NCBI GenBank assembly: GCA_910584955.1
Contig: CAJUDC010000004.1
Span: 1-39,686 of the forward strand
Direction of reading: 5' to 3'
DNA: 39,686 nucleotides
Source: an uncultured Paraprevotella sp.
Lineage (GTDB): Bacteria; Bacteroidota; Bacteroidia; Bacteroidales; Bacteroidaceae
Below the pieces are notes generated by a model that was not told the DNA's origin, did not search any database, and saw only the letters and a list, made by a program, of their open reading frames with translations. Shown here piece after piece: positions 7,092-15,741 of this stretch. Numbering within the stretch: the stretch's first letter is position 1; each line of letters opens with the position of its first letter. The translations under genes and the position numbers were made by a program.

Positions 7092-10000
7092 ATGAAAGGT
7101 AGAAGTATTACATCTTTATTGCTTGTAGCTCTTGCCCTGTTCTCGCTGACGGCGAAAGCCGACGAACCGTTCCGCTTGCACCGCTACAGCAGTTTCCAAG
7201 CTTTACCGGCCTGCCAGGAAGGCGACATCGTCTTTATCGGCAACTCCATCACCAACATGATGAACTGGTACGAAGCATTCGGTAGTCAGCAACACATCCA
7301 CGGCCGTGGAAATTCCGGTGGCTACACACAGGAGATTCTCGATAATCTGGAATCCATGATTGCGGGGAATCCTTCCAAAGTGTTTCTCATGATCGGAACC
7401 AACGATCTGGGTACCAACGGAGATTTCTATGCCCCGGCACTGGTCGCACAACGGATTCAAAAAATCATATCACGCATCCGCACCGAAGCACCCGATGCAA
7501 CGGTTTATTACGAAAGTATTCTGCCATCTCTCAACGGAAACCGCACAAAAGCCAAAACGGAAGAGACCAACGGACTGGTGAAAAACTGGATTGAAGAAAA
7601 AGCGGACTCCAAAATCATTTATATCGACTTGTACAGCCTGATGGCAAACGAAAACGGTGCCTTGAACCATTCCACAGCCTCGGCCAATACCACTTCCTAC
7701 AGTTGGGACGGCCTGCATCTCACCCAAAAAGGTTACCGCGTATGGATGGAAGCCATCAAAGAGTATGTAGGACAAGAATGTGTGTTCCCTGCAACAGCCA
7801 ACAATATTTGGGGCGGACACACCGGCTCCAACGGTATGCGCGTTACTTATTTCGGGGCCTTGCCGGTGAAAAGCACCGACATCCTGCTCATCGGCGACGA
7901 AACGATCCACAACGGCGAATGGCATGAATTACTCGGTTCAGCCGATTTCAAAGATCGGGGGATGGGATGGGGATATCCCAGTATGACGATCAACGACATT
8001 AAAAAGACATTTGACGCTATCCTTACAGGGAATACCAACAAGGGTGTCAGCAAAGAAGCACCGCGCGCCGTATGTCTGTATGCAGGCCTGAGTGACATTC
8101 AAGCCGGAACGTCTGCCGCCAATATCTTTTCCGCTTACCGAACAATGGTAAACGAACTCCGCAGCAAATTGCCCGATACCCCCGTCTTCCTTCTGACGGT
8201 GTTACCGTTCGCTTCAACCGACGCCACCCGCGTTCAGAAAGTGAAAGACCTAAACAATTCACTGAAGACACTGGCCAACGACGAATCCAAGATCTATATT
8301 ATCGACACGTACAACAGCATGTGTGTCACTTCACGGGATGAAAGTTGTTTTATGGGTACCGGCAATGTATACGTCAGCGGTATCGGCTATGCCCGTATGG
8401 CACAGAAAATCGCAAAGGTAATCAATGAAAAACTAGGTACGGACTATACCGCCGTTACAGATGAAGAAGCCCGAAAGAACGTCAGCCGGTTCAACATACG
8501 TACCGCTGCCTACGGGAATACTTTCGAAGCCGGAACTTCCCTAGGAACCTATTCACCGGAAGCCGTAAAGCTGTATAACGAGACCATCAGCAATATTTTC
8601 GACCAATTCCAAGCCGGAACAGCTTCCGACGACGCTCTTAACACGCAAATACAACAAGCCGTGTCCGACATAAAGCAATCGCTGGTATTGCCTTCCACCG
8701 ACAATGCCGGAAGCGATCATGAATTCCAGCTCTTCACTCCTAACCGTGGTTACAAATACATGACATCTACCGGTAGAGGAAAAGGGGTGACAGGTATCGC
8801 CAAAAACAATTATAACGAATCACGATGGCAATTCCTGCCTCGAACGGACGGCACCTGGAATATCCAGAATGTAGGCGACAAATCTTATCTAACTCCAGAA
8901 GCCAGCTTCAACACCCAGATTATCACTTCCAAAACCGAACCGGCCCAAGGATGGGAATTCAGCTATTGCAACAGCAACGGGCTTTACATCATTCACAGCG
9001 GCAACGTACAGTTGAACCAAACCAACCAGGAAGCCCTCTACAACTGGAGCGCGAATCAAAACGGTACGGACCGTAACGATGCCGGTTGCCAATTTCAGAT
9101 TGTAGACGTGACAGACATCGAAGCCGATGTGCGGGAACCGATTATTTACCCCACGGAAAGCCAGGAGATTGTGATCAACAAAGACAATGGAGAACTCTAT
9201 CGCGACGGTTCCGTCAGCACAGGCTTCAGCAGTCTGTGGAAACACAAAGACGCTTTGGTTACTTTCACAGCCGGTGCCAACAACATGCAATGGAATTCGA
9301 AAAACATCAACGCTTTCTCCGGTACGTCCCAAAGTTCATCCTATACGCTGGCCTGCGATGAAAATTACGTTATCACCGGTTATACGATGAAGCTGGCCTC
9401 CCTGAACAGCAACCGGCAAACATGGACCTTTGACGACAAGACCGTAACGACCTCATCCAGTACCGACATTCAGACCGTCTCTTACGAAGGTCTGAATTCC
9501 CAGAGCATTAGCATGACACTTTCCGGTGCTAACACCGGCACGCTGATTACAGACTTTACCGTTACTATCAAATGCAAAAAATCAACGGTCAAGGTGGATA
9601 TGCAAAACGGCGCCATTAACGAGGGAGCATGGATCTCCACCGGTACGGACCCGTTGCTAAAATTATATGCGGAAGGGACGGCTGAACGCATACAGACCAA
9701 TGGGAACGAACTGAGACTTTCACGCGGTGAAACCAACACGACTTTCTATTTGGAAGCCTCCGAAGGGTACGTCATCTCAGGATATACATTCAGTTTCAAC
9801 AGTTCTGCACGCATGACCATTACTCCCGAAAACGACAATGCAGTGGAAAGTAGCGAGGACTATGCGGAACAAATCTTTGTTTCCGGTCGCTCCGCTTCCA
9901 AAGCCTCCTTCGTCCTTTCCGGTGCAGACAACGGTAGCGTTACAACTTCGAATTTCTATGTCTACCTGGAAAGGGTTAATCCTGAAGACATAGCCAACGA

Positions 10001-11963
10001 ACGTTTCATTGTGTTTGAGAATCCCTCTCCGCAAGGTGTCCCCTACCGTATTCCGGCCATTGCCAAAGCCATGAACGGCGACATCATAGCCGTGGCCGAC
10101 TACCGGTATTCAAAAGCAGACATCGGCATGGCCACCAATGGCAAGCTTGACCTGCGTTTCCGCATCAAAGACTATGAAACCGGAGAATGGGGAGACGTAA
10201 AAACACTAGTAGCAGCCAAAGGATCCGGTTCCGGCAACATCGCATTCGGTGACCCGTGTATCGTAGCCGACCGCGAGAGCAACCGTGTAATGGTAACCAG
10301 TTGCTGCGGTAATGTCAGCTTCCCGTCCGGCACCCACGAGAATCACCAGGGTTGGGCCCGGTTCTACTCCGAAGACGGGGGCCAGACCTGGAGCGACTAT
10401 ACCGACATCTCGCAACAAGTATTCGACCAGCTCGACAAGCGGAGTGATGGAAATATTCGCTGTTTCTTTATCGGTTCCGGTAAAATCACACAAAGTACCA
10501 CAGTTAAAGTAGGGGATTACTATCGTATCTATTGCGCAGCCCTGGTTAAAGTGAACAACGGAACAAACACCAATTACGTATTCTATTCCGATGACTTCGG
10601 AGGCAACTGGAAACTACTGGGTGAACCCGACGATTGTCCGATTCCGAGCGGTGCCGACGAACCGAAAGCCGAAGAGCTACCGGATGGAAGCGTACTGGTC
10701 AGCTCCCGTATCGGAGGCGGCCGCTTCTATAACATCTATCATTTCACCAATACGGCTACCGGCGAAGGACAATGGGGACAGATGGCCACATCCAGCAGCA
10801 ACGTGGGAGGAATCACGGCATCTTCCAATGCCTGCAACGGAGAAACACTCTGTATTCCCGTAAAACGTACCAGCGACGACAAGAAAATGTTCCTCCTGTT
10901 CCAGTCCGTACCGTTCGGCCCGTCCGACCGTTCTCATGTCGGCATTAATTACAAAGAACTGGCCGATCTCGACGACTTCCGCACGGCAACCGATCTGGCC
11001 AAGGACTGGGACGGAAAACTACAGGTAACCCCACACCCTTCGGCCTACTCTACCATGACGCTTGATGCAGACAAAAACATTGCTTTCTTTTATGAAGAAG
11101 GCTACAGCAACGGCGGTTACAACATGGTATATAAGAAGTACGCTGTGGAAGAAATCACCAAGGGAGCATATACATACGCCGACATGACTTCTGCCGACAG
11201 TACGGCTTACCTGAAAGAAGCGCTCGGCAAATACGTCGACCACATGGATGGATTGATCGGTGACATCGTGGGAATGTATACAGAAGAAGCCCGCACCACC
11301 CTCGAAGCCGCCCGAACCGCTTATAATGACAATCCTTGTCGGGAAAGCTACGATGCCTTCAATACCGCTATGTCCACCGCCCAGCGTGTGGAAGTGGAAC
11401 CCGGTCGAAAATACAGTTTCACCAATTACGGACGCTCCAATGACCAAAACACTTATGTGATGACTTTAAAGGCAGACAAAAGCTACTTCATCGGAGCCAA
11501 CCGAAATACAGCCAGCCTTGAAAAGGCAAGGCAGCACTTTACTTTCGTAGCCACCTGTAACGAAGGAGAATATCTGCTCTATCACCCGGAAAGTGAATTG
11601 TACTTCGGTACCCTCGGAGCCAACGAGACCCAGTCCACCCCTGTCGCCACAACAGAGAATGCCGGCATATTCCGCATTGAAAGCAGTGTCGAGGGACTAA
11701 GTAAATTCAATAATGTAAACCACACGGGGGCCAACCTTTATATCCACCTGGCCGGTGACAACACCCGCCTTGTACCCTGGTCGGGAAGCGACCCGTCCAT
11801 GTGGTATATTTCCCCCGCCTCCCCAAGTACGGGAATCGGTATTACGGAAGCAACCGACCGGAACGCTCCCGCATCCATCTACGACCTCACCGGTCGCCGC
11901 ATGAACAAACCCGTGCAAAAAGGCATTTATATTATTGACGGTAAAAAAACAGTAGTAAAATAA
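7092..11963 (+). CDS. Giant secreted sialidase: SGNH esterase, degenerate SGNH and GH33 domains
   Basis: The 1623-residue protein begins with a clear Sec signal (cleavage after LTAKA). Residues 25-230 form an SGNH/GDSL esterase with Ser52 in GNSIT, RGNSGG, GTND and the Asp206-His209 pair in DGLH. Residues 240-450 are a second SGNH-like domain lacking key residues (GDET in place of GDS, SDIQ in place of GxND, no DxxH). Residues 545-960 hold beta-rich modules. The GH33 sialidase spans about 970-1385, with Arg986 in YRIPAI and Asp-boxes at 1093 (SEDGGQTW) and 1166 (SDDFGGNW). A helical FIVAR-like stretch, a further beta module and a C-terminal IYDLTGRRM...KGIYII tail, which resembles a type IX sorting tail, follow. 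Likely role: removing O-acetyl groups and sialic acid from host mucin glycans. No nan catabolic genes or SusCD pair are adjacent. The esterase substrate is inferred. Confidence 0.85.
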   Translation: MKGRSITSLLLVALALFSLTAKADEPFRLHRYSSFQALPACQEGDIVFIGNSITNMMNWYEAFGSQQHIHGRGNSGGYTQEILDNLESMIAGNPSKVFLMIGTNDLGTNGDFYAPALVAQRIQKIISRIRTEAPDATVYYESILPSLNGNRTKAKTEETNGLVKNWIEEKADSKIIYIDLYSLMANENGALNHSTASANTTSYSWDGLHLTQKGYRVWMEAIKEYVGQECVFPATANNIWGGHTGSNGMRVTYFGALPVKSTDILLIGDETIHNGEWHELLGSADFKDRGMGWGYPSMTINDIKKTFDAILTGNTNKGVSKEAPRAVCLYAGLSDIQAGTSAANIFSAYRTMVNELRSKLPDTPVFLLTVLPFASTDATRVQKVKDLNNSLKTLANDESKIYIIDTYNSMCVTSRDESCFMGTGNVYVSGIGYARMAQKIAKVINEKLGTDYTAVTDEEARKNVSRFNIRTAAYGNTFEAGTSLGTYSPEAVKLYNETISNIFDQFQAGTASDDALNTQIQQAVSDIKQSLVLPSTDNAGSDHEFQLFTPNRGYKYMTSTGRGKGVTGIAKNNYNESRWQFLPRTDGTWNIQNVGDKSYLTPEASFNTQIITSKTEPAQGWEFSYCNSNGLYIIHSGNVQLNQTNQEALYNWSANQNGTDRNDAGCQFQIVDVTDIEADVREPIIYPTESQEIVINKDNGELYRDGSVSTGFSSLWKHKDALVTFTAGANNMQWNSKNINAFSGTSQSSSYTLACDENYVITGYTMKLASLNSNRQTWTFDDKTVTTSSSTDIQTVSYEGLNSQSISMTLSGANTGTLITDFTVTIKCKKSTVKVDMQNGAINEGAWISTGTDPLLKLYAEGTAERIQTNGNELRLSRGETNTTFYLEASEGYVISGYTFSFNSSARMTITPENDNAVESSEDYAEQIFVSGRSASKASFVLSGADNGSVTTSNFYVYLERVNPEDIANERFIVFENPSPQGVPYRIPAIAKAMNGDIIAVADYRYSKADIGMATNGKLDLRFRIKDYETGEWGDVKTLVAAKGSGSGNIAFGDPCIVADRESNRVMVTSCCGNVSFPSGTHENHQGWARFYSEDGGQTWSDYTDISQQVFDQLDKRSDGNIRCFFIGSGKITQSTTVKVGDYYRIYCAALVKVNNGTNTNYVFYSDDFGGNWKLLGEPDDCPIPSGADEPKAEELPDGSVLVSSRIGGGRFYNIYHFTNTATGEGQWGQMATSSSNVGGITASSNACNGETLCIPVKRTSDDKKMFLLFQSVPFGPSDRSHVGINYKELADLDDFRTATDLAKDWDGKLQVTPHPSAYSTMTLDADKNIAFFYEEGYSNGGYNMVYKKYAVEEITKGAYTYADMTSADSTAYLKEALGKYVDHMDGLIGDIVGMYTEEARTTLEAARTAYNDNPCRESYDAFNTAMSTAQRVEVEPGRKYSFTNYGRSNDQNTYVMTLKADKSYFIGANRNTASLEKARQHFTFVATCNEGEYLLYHPESELYFGTLGANETQSTPVATTENAGIFRIESSVEGLSKFNNVNHTGANLYIHLAGDNTRLVPWSGSDPSMWYISPASPSTGIGITEATDRNAPASIYDLTGRRMNKPVQKGIYIIDGKKTVVK

Positions 11964-11986
11964 TCTTTGTCAAACACAGACAGGCA

Positions 11987-12057
11987 GCCACCGGATCTAC
12001 CGGTCGGCTACCTACTCTCACCAAAGGCGTGTCCAGTTACCACGGGATACGCCTTTT
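11987..12057 (+). terminator. Hairpin plus intrinsic terminator after the sialidase gene
   Basis: Two stem-loops follow the stop codon. The first pairs GCCACCGG (11987-11994) with the strand up to 12008. The second has a 12-bp stem (12023-12034 with 12045-12056, one G-T pair), ending in TTTTCTCT. The second is a standard intrinsic terminator. Confidence 0.75.
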
Positions 12058-12185
12058 CTCTGCAACCCTCCGAAAAAAGCCGACTGTCCTTTGTTTTTTT
12101 GCCGACGGCCTCTGCATCCGGAAAATCTTGTTTAATCCGAATGAAAACAACCGTATCCGGCCAATGTCTGTTCCCACCCCACCCT

Positions 12186-12218
12186 GTGAAAGGGCGGTGA
12201 AGGGGATGTGAAGGGGTC
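12186..12218 (+). repeat. Three tandem 11-bp direct repeats
   Basis: GTGAA begins at 12186, 12197 and 12208, exactly 11 bases apart, each followed by AGGG or GGGG. The period is about one helical turn, so the copies face the same side of the DNA. A complementary TTCAC lies downstream at 12231. Confidence 0.6.
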
Positions 12219-12411
12219 AGGGCCCCTGCATTCACCACCAATACATTGGTACACAACTATCTGCACCCTTTGTGAAAGCGTGAAAGGAGTTTTCCGTAAA
12301 CTTCCGGAAGAAGGAAATTCCCTTAAAAGCACCCCCTTCCCAGACAAAACTCTCCATCTGTCGTGAAAAATCCGTACCGTTTACACCGGCATGCGCATCC
12401 TTTCAGATTGT

Positions 12412-12465
12412 GGCGTGCATCGCGTGTTATCGTTACCTAGGCCCCGACTCCACGCGATGCGCACC
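12412..12465. repeat. 15-base inverted repeat with 24-base loop
   Basis: The arms 12412-12426 and 12451-12465 match at 13 of 15 positions; the inner ten bases GCATCGCGTG / CACGCGATGC are perfect. The loop contains CCTAGG. No T-tract follows, so it is not a standard terminator. Confidence 0.65.
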
Positions 12466-12625
12466 CCGACCCCGAAAAACGTCCGACAATCCTCCCCCGG
12501 CCCTTATTACCGTTTTAAACCACCGCTCCTCATATTCTTGGATAAAATCCACTCTTTTTGGCACTTCATAACATAAAAATAGTAAAAAACGGCTAAGAGA
12601 ACAAGAAAGAATCAAATAAAACGTT

Positions 12626-12633
12626 TAACTTTG
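12626..12633 (+). promoter_or_regulatory. -7 promoter element of the FKBP cluster
   Basis: TAACTTTG matches TAnnTTTG exactly, 33 bases before the first FKBP start codon. The -33 region is A-rich without a clear TTTG. Confidence 0.5.
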
Positions 12634-12666
12634 CGCTCTTGATTATAAACCATCAACTTATAAAAC

Positions 12667-13272
12667 ATGGATAAGATTAGTTATGCCTTAGGGTTGGGAA
12701 TCGGTCAACAGCTCAAAAGTATGGGCGCCCAGGATCTTTGTATCGACGATTTCTCTCAAGCCATTAAGGATGTACTGGACAATAAGGAACTGGCTGTTTC
12801 GAACCGTGAGGCTCAGCAAATCGTCACCCGATACTTCCAGGAGAAGGAAGAAAAGATGAATGCGGAAAAGGCCGAAAAAGGGAAACAGGCCAAGGCGGAA
12901 GGAGAAAAATTCTTAAAAGAGAACGCCCAAAAAGAAGGCGTTGTAACAACCGCTTCCGGCCTGCAGTACATGGTACTACAGGAAGGCACAGGAAAAAGCC
13001 CCAAGGCTACCGATAAAGTACGTTGTCATTACGAAGGTATGCTGACGGACGGTACGTTGTTCGACAGCAGCCTACAGCGCGGCGAACCGGCCGATTTCCC
13101 ATTGAACGGCGTTATCGCCGGCTGGACGGAAGGTCTGCAATTGATGAAAGAAGGCGGTAAGTTCCGCTTTTTCATACCTTACTTATTAGGTTACGGAGCA
13201 GCCGGAGCCGGCAACTCCATCCCTCCCTACAGCACACTCATTTTTGATGTAGAACTCATCAAAGTGCTTTAA
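12667..13272 (+). CDS. FKBP-type peptidyl-prolyl isomerase, predicted cytoplasmic (first of three)
   Basis: The 201-residue protein has the FkpA/FklB/Mip layout: an N-terminal dimerisation helix region (ISYALGLGIGQQL...), a long charged helix (about 45-95, rich in Lys and Glu) and a C-terminal FKBP domain (about 110-201). VRCHYEGMLTDGTLFDSS, the VIAGWTEGLQLM loop and IPYLLGYGAAG are the usual active-site elements. There is no signal peptide, which predicts a cytosolic enzyme, unlike its two downstream paralogues. It catalyses cis-trans isomerisation of Xaa-Pro bonds during folding. It is probably the first gene of a three-gene FKBP operon with its own promoter at 12626. Confidence 0.9.
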   Translation: MDKISYALGLGIGQQLKSMGAQDLCIDDFSQAIKDVLDNKELAVSNREAQQIVTRYFQEKEEKMNAEKAEKGKQAKAEGEKFLKENAQKEGVVTTASGLQYMVLQEGTGKSPKATDKVRCHYEGMLTDGTLFDSSLQRGEPADFPLNGVIAGWTEGLQLMKEGGKFRFFIPYLLGYGAAGAGNSIPPYSTLIFDVELIKVL

Positions 13273-13319
13273 AACGATACTCTCACGAATTTATTATCTT
13301 ATTAAAATACAAACAAGAA

Positions 13320-14195
13320 ATGAAAAAAATCAATTTCTTTTTCGCAGCAATGGCTGCTGTTGCCACGTTAGCAACCTCTTGTAACACCGGCACTCCGAAA
13401 GCCGACATGAAAAACGATGTGGATTCTTTGAGCTATTCACTCGGAATGGCGCAGACACAGGGTCTCAAAGAATACTTGACATACCAGATGGGTATGGACA
13501 CCACATACATCAATGAGTTTATCAAAGGTTTGAACGAAAGTGCCAACAGCGGCGACGACAAGAAAAAGGCGGCTTATTATGCAGGTATTCAGATCGGTCA
13601 GCAGATCAGCCAACGGATGATGAAAGGCATCAACCACGAACTGTTCGGCGAAGATTCCACCCAGACCATCAGCCTGAAAAACTTCATGGCAGGTTTCGTA
13701 GCCGGCGTAACGGGCAAAGATGCCAAAATGACCCAGCAGGAGGCCGTTGAACTTACCAATGTAAAGATGGAAGTTGTTAAAAAGGCACACTTGGAAAAAG
13801 CCTACGGCGAGAACAAGAAAAAAGGAGAAGCTTACATGGACAGTATCGCTAAAAAAGCCGGTATCCAGAAACTGGAAAACGGCGTTTACTATGAAGTAAT
13901 CACCGAAGGAAAAGGCGATATCCCGGCCGACACCACCCAGGTAAAGGTACACTACGAAGGTAAACTCATCGACGGTACCGTGTTCGACAGTTCCATCCAG
14001 CGCGACGCTCCCACAACATTCCGTTGCAACCAAGTGATTCCGGGCTGGACCAATGCACTGACCCACATGCCCGTAGGTTCTAAGTGGATTGTATATATAC
14101 CTCAGGATCAGGCCTACGCAGAGAGAGAAGCCGGTATGATCAAACCGTTCTCCGCTCTGACATTCACCATTGAATTGCTGAGCATCGAGAAATAA
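13320..14195 (+). CDS. FKBP-type peptidyl-prolyl isomerase, lipoprotein (second of three)
   Basis: The 291-residue paralogue begins with a lipoprotein signal peptide ending LATSC, with Cys21 as the lipid anchor. An N-terminal Mip-like helical domain (about 30-190: VDSLSYSLGMAQTQGL and IQIGQQISQRMM) precedes a C-terminal FKBP domain (about 205-291), which contains VKVHYEGKLIDGTVFDSS, VIPGWTNALTHM and IPQDQAYAERE. It should fold proteins at the periplasmic face of the membrane. It lies 47 bases after the first FKBP gene and 10 bases before the third. Its FKBP domain is closer in wording to the third paralogue (shared LIDGTVFDSS, LTHMPVGSKW) than to the first, which suggests that those two arose from a more recent duplication. 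Confidence 0.92.
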   Translation: MKKINFFFAAMAAVATLATSCNTGTPKADMKNDVDSLSYSLGMAQTQGLKEYLTYQMGMDTTYINEFIKGLNESANSGDDKKKAAYYAGIQIGQQISQRMMKGINHELFGEDSTQTISLKNFMAGFVAGVTGKDAKMTQQEAVELTNVKMEVVKKAHLEKAYGENKKKGEAYMDSIAKKAGIQKLENGVYYEVITEGKGDIPADTTQVKVHYEGKLIDGTVFDSSIQRDAPTTFRCNQVIPGWTNALTHMPVGSKWIVYIPQDQAYAEREAGMIKPFSALTFTIELLSIEK

Positions 14196-14205
14196 GCATC
14201 TCCTC

Positions 14206-15108
14206 ATGAAAGGATTAAGATACGTGATTCTTCCGCTGGCCCTGCTGACTTGTCTGTCAGCCGGTGCCAAAGGGAAGAAAAAAACGAAGAAAGCCCAAAA
14301 GGCATCCGTCGAGGTGGTAGACACCTGCTCGGTCGACGTATTCAGTTACGCCATCGGACTGGCCAATACCAACGGTCTGAAAAACTATCTGGCCGGACGG
14401 ATGAATATCGATACGGCCTATATAGCGGACTTTCTCAAAGGCTTCGACGTACCGGTACAGACGGAACAAGAAAAGAAAATGCAAGCTTTCTGCGCCGGTC
14501 TGGAAATTCGTCAGCAAGTACAGAACCAGATCATTCCGGGCCTGAACCGACAAATTGCTGGAAACGATTCGGTGAAAACACTCATCGACAGCCAGTTTAT
14601 TCAAGGTTTCAGAGACGGTATCGCCGGAACAAATACCACCTTGTCTACCGACAGTGCACAGGTAATCAGTCAGAAACAAATGACTTATTACAATAAGGTG
14701 AACATGGAACGCCAATACGGTGCCAACCGTACGGAAGGCGAGGCTTTCCTGAAAGCCAACGCTAAAAAAGACAGTGTAAAAACCTTGCCTAGCGGTGTGC
14801 AGTATAAAGTATTGGTAAAGGGCAACGGAGAAATTCCCGTAGCCACCTCAAGGGTGAAAGTCAATTACGAAGGACGTCTTATCGACGGTACCGTATTCGA
14901 CAGCTCGTACAAGCGTAACCAGCCCACAACTTTCGGTTGCAACCAAGTGATCAAAGGATGGACCGAAGCGCTGACGCACATGCCTGTAGGTTCCAAATGG
15001 GAGATCTATATCCCTCAGGAACTGGCCTACGGCGAACGTGAAGCCGGAAAAATCAAACCGTTTTCCACTTTGATATTCACCGTTGAATTGTTAGAAATAG
15101 AAAAATAA
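14206..15108 (+). CDS. FKBP-type peptidyl-prolyl isomerase, exported (third of three)
   Basis: The 300-residue protein has a Sec signal (MKGLRYVILPLALLTCLSAGA) followed by a very basic KGKKKTKKAQK stretch. A Mip-like helical region (about 45-190) and a C-terminal FKBP domain (about 210-300) follow, with VKVNYEGRLIDGTVFDSS, VIKGWTEALTHM and IPQELAYGERE. Cys15 within the signal is not in a lipobox, so a soluble periplasmic form is more likely than a lipoprotein. It begins 10 bases after the previous FKBP stop and is followed by a strong terminator, marking the operon end. Confidence 0.92.
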   Translation: MKGLRYVILPLALLTCLSAGAKGKKKTKKAQKASVEVVDTCSVDVFSYAIGLANTNGLKNYLAGRMNIDTAYIADFLKGFDVPVQTEQEKKMQAFCAGLEIRQQVQNQIIPGLNRQIAGNDSVKTLIDSQFIQGFRDGIAGTNTTLSTDSAQVISQKQMTYYNKVNMERQYGANRTEGEAFLKANAKKDSVKTLPSGVQYKVLVKGNGEIPVATSRVKVNYEGRLIDGTVFDSSYKRNQPTTFGCNQVIKGWTEALTHMPVGSKWEIYIPQELAYGEREAGKIKPFSTLIFTVELLEIEK

Positions 15109-15122
15109 CAGCAAAATCTTGT

Positions 15123-15161
15123 AAAAAGGCCGATAGAATCTGTTCTGTCGGCCTTTTTTTT
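15123..15161 (+). terminator. Intrinsic terminator of the FKBP operon
   Basis: A 16-bp stem with one G-T pair (15123-15138 with 15143-15158) and a 4-base loop is followed by an eight-base T run. Confidence 0.88.
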
Positions 15162-15193
15162 GTTAAAATGCTCTCTACGACTGAAAAAATGCT

Positions 15194-15201
15194 TATATTT
15201 G
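15194..15201 (+). promoter_or_regulatory. -7 promoter element of the Lrp-family operon
   Basis: TATATTTG matches TAnnTTTG, 39 bases before the ATG at 15241. No convincing -33 is visible. Confidence 0.5.
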
Positions 15202-15240
15202 CTTACTCTTAATCATTTCTATATTAAAGTACAAAATCAC

Positions 15241-15717
15241 ATGGAAAAGATAGATAGCCTTGACAAAAAGATTTTAGAGATTATTTCGGGCAATGCACGC
15301 ATTCCTTTTAAGGACGTAGCCAGCGAGTGCGGCGTGTCCCGCGCGGCCATCCACCAACGTGTGCAACGTCTCATTGATTTGGGTGTAATCATTGGTTCAG
15401 GATACCATGTAAATCCGAGCAGCCTGGGCTACACCACCTGCACCTATGTGGGTATCACCCTGGAAAAAGGTTCCATGTATAAAGGAGTAGTGGAAGAGTT
15501 GATGAAGATACCCGAAATTGTGGAATGCCATTTCACAACAGGTCCCTACACCATGCTGACCAAACTCTACGCCCGTGATAACGCACATCTGATGGAATTG
15601 CTGAACAATAAAATGCAGGAGATTCCGGGAGTAATTGCCACAGAAACACTTATTTCCCTGAAACAAAGCATTAAAAAGGAAGTGCCCATCGGAATGCCCG
15701 ACGAGAAAAGCGAATAA
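15241..15717 (+). CDS. Lrp/AsnC-family transcriptional regulator
   Basis: The protein has 158 residues from the ATG at 15241. An in-frame ATG at 15160 would lie inside the terminator and was not chosen. The N-terminal helix-turn-helix (about 4-60) reads IDSLDKKILEIISGNARIPF, then VASECGVSRAAIHQRVQRL. The C-terminal RAM ligand-binding domain (about 70-145) contains TTCTYVGITLEKG and the VECHFTTGPYTML core. Family members sense amino acids and form octamers or larger assemblies. It stands at the head of a run with a dipeptidase fusion 24 bases downstream, so it may control amino acid or peptide use by that operon, and itself. Ligand unknown. Confidence 0.92.
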   Translation: MEKIDSLDKKILEIISGNARIPFKDVASECGVSRAAIHQRVQRLIDLGVIIGSGYHVNPSSLGYTTCTYVGITLEKGSMYKGVVEELMKIPEIVECHFTTGPYTMLTKLYARDNAHLMELLNNKMQEIPGVIATETLISLKQSIKKEVPIGMPDEKSE

Positions 15718-15741
15718 AGTTCCCGTTCAATAGGCTTACTG

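Larger units (their letters stand above)
12060..12625. other. Gene-free stretch with short direct and inverted repeats
   Basis: No open frame here has a credible start, length and composition. The stretch contains three 11-bp-period copies of GTGAARGGG (from 12186, 12197 and 12208), an AGGGG/CCCCT hairpin just after them, a tandem pair of GTGAAAGS (12272-12287), and a 15-base inverted repeat with a 24-base loop (12412-12465). The features suggest a small mobile or regulatory repeat, or an unannotated RNA, but none could be recognised. Confidence 0.5.

Noticed and set aside
12008..12615. Several 60-80-codon frames in the gap after the sialidase
   Set aside because: They overlap each other on both strands, run through terminator and repeat structures, and show no signal peptide or domain.
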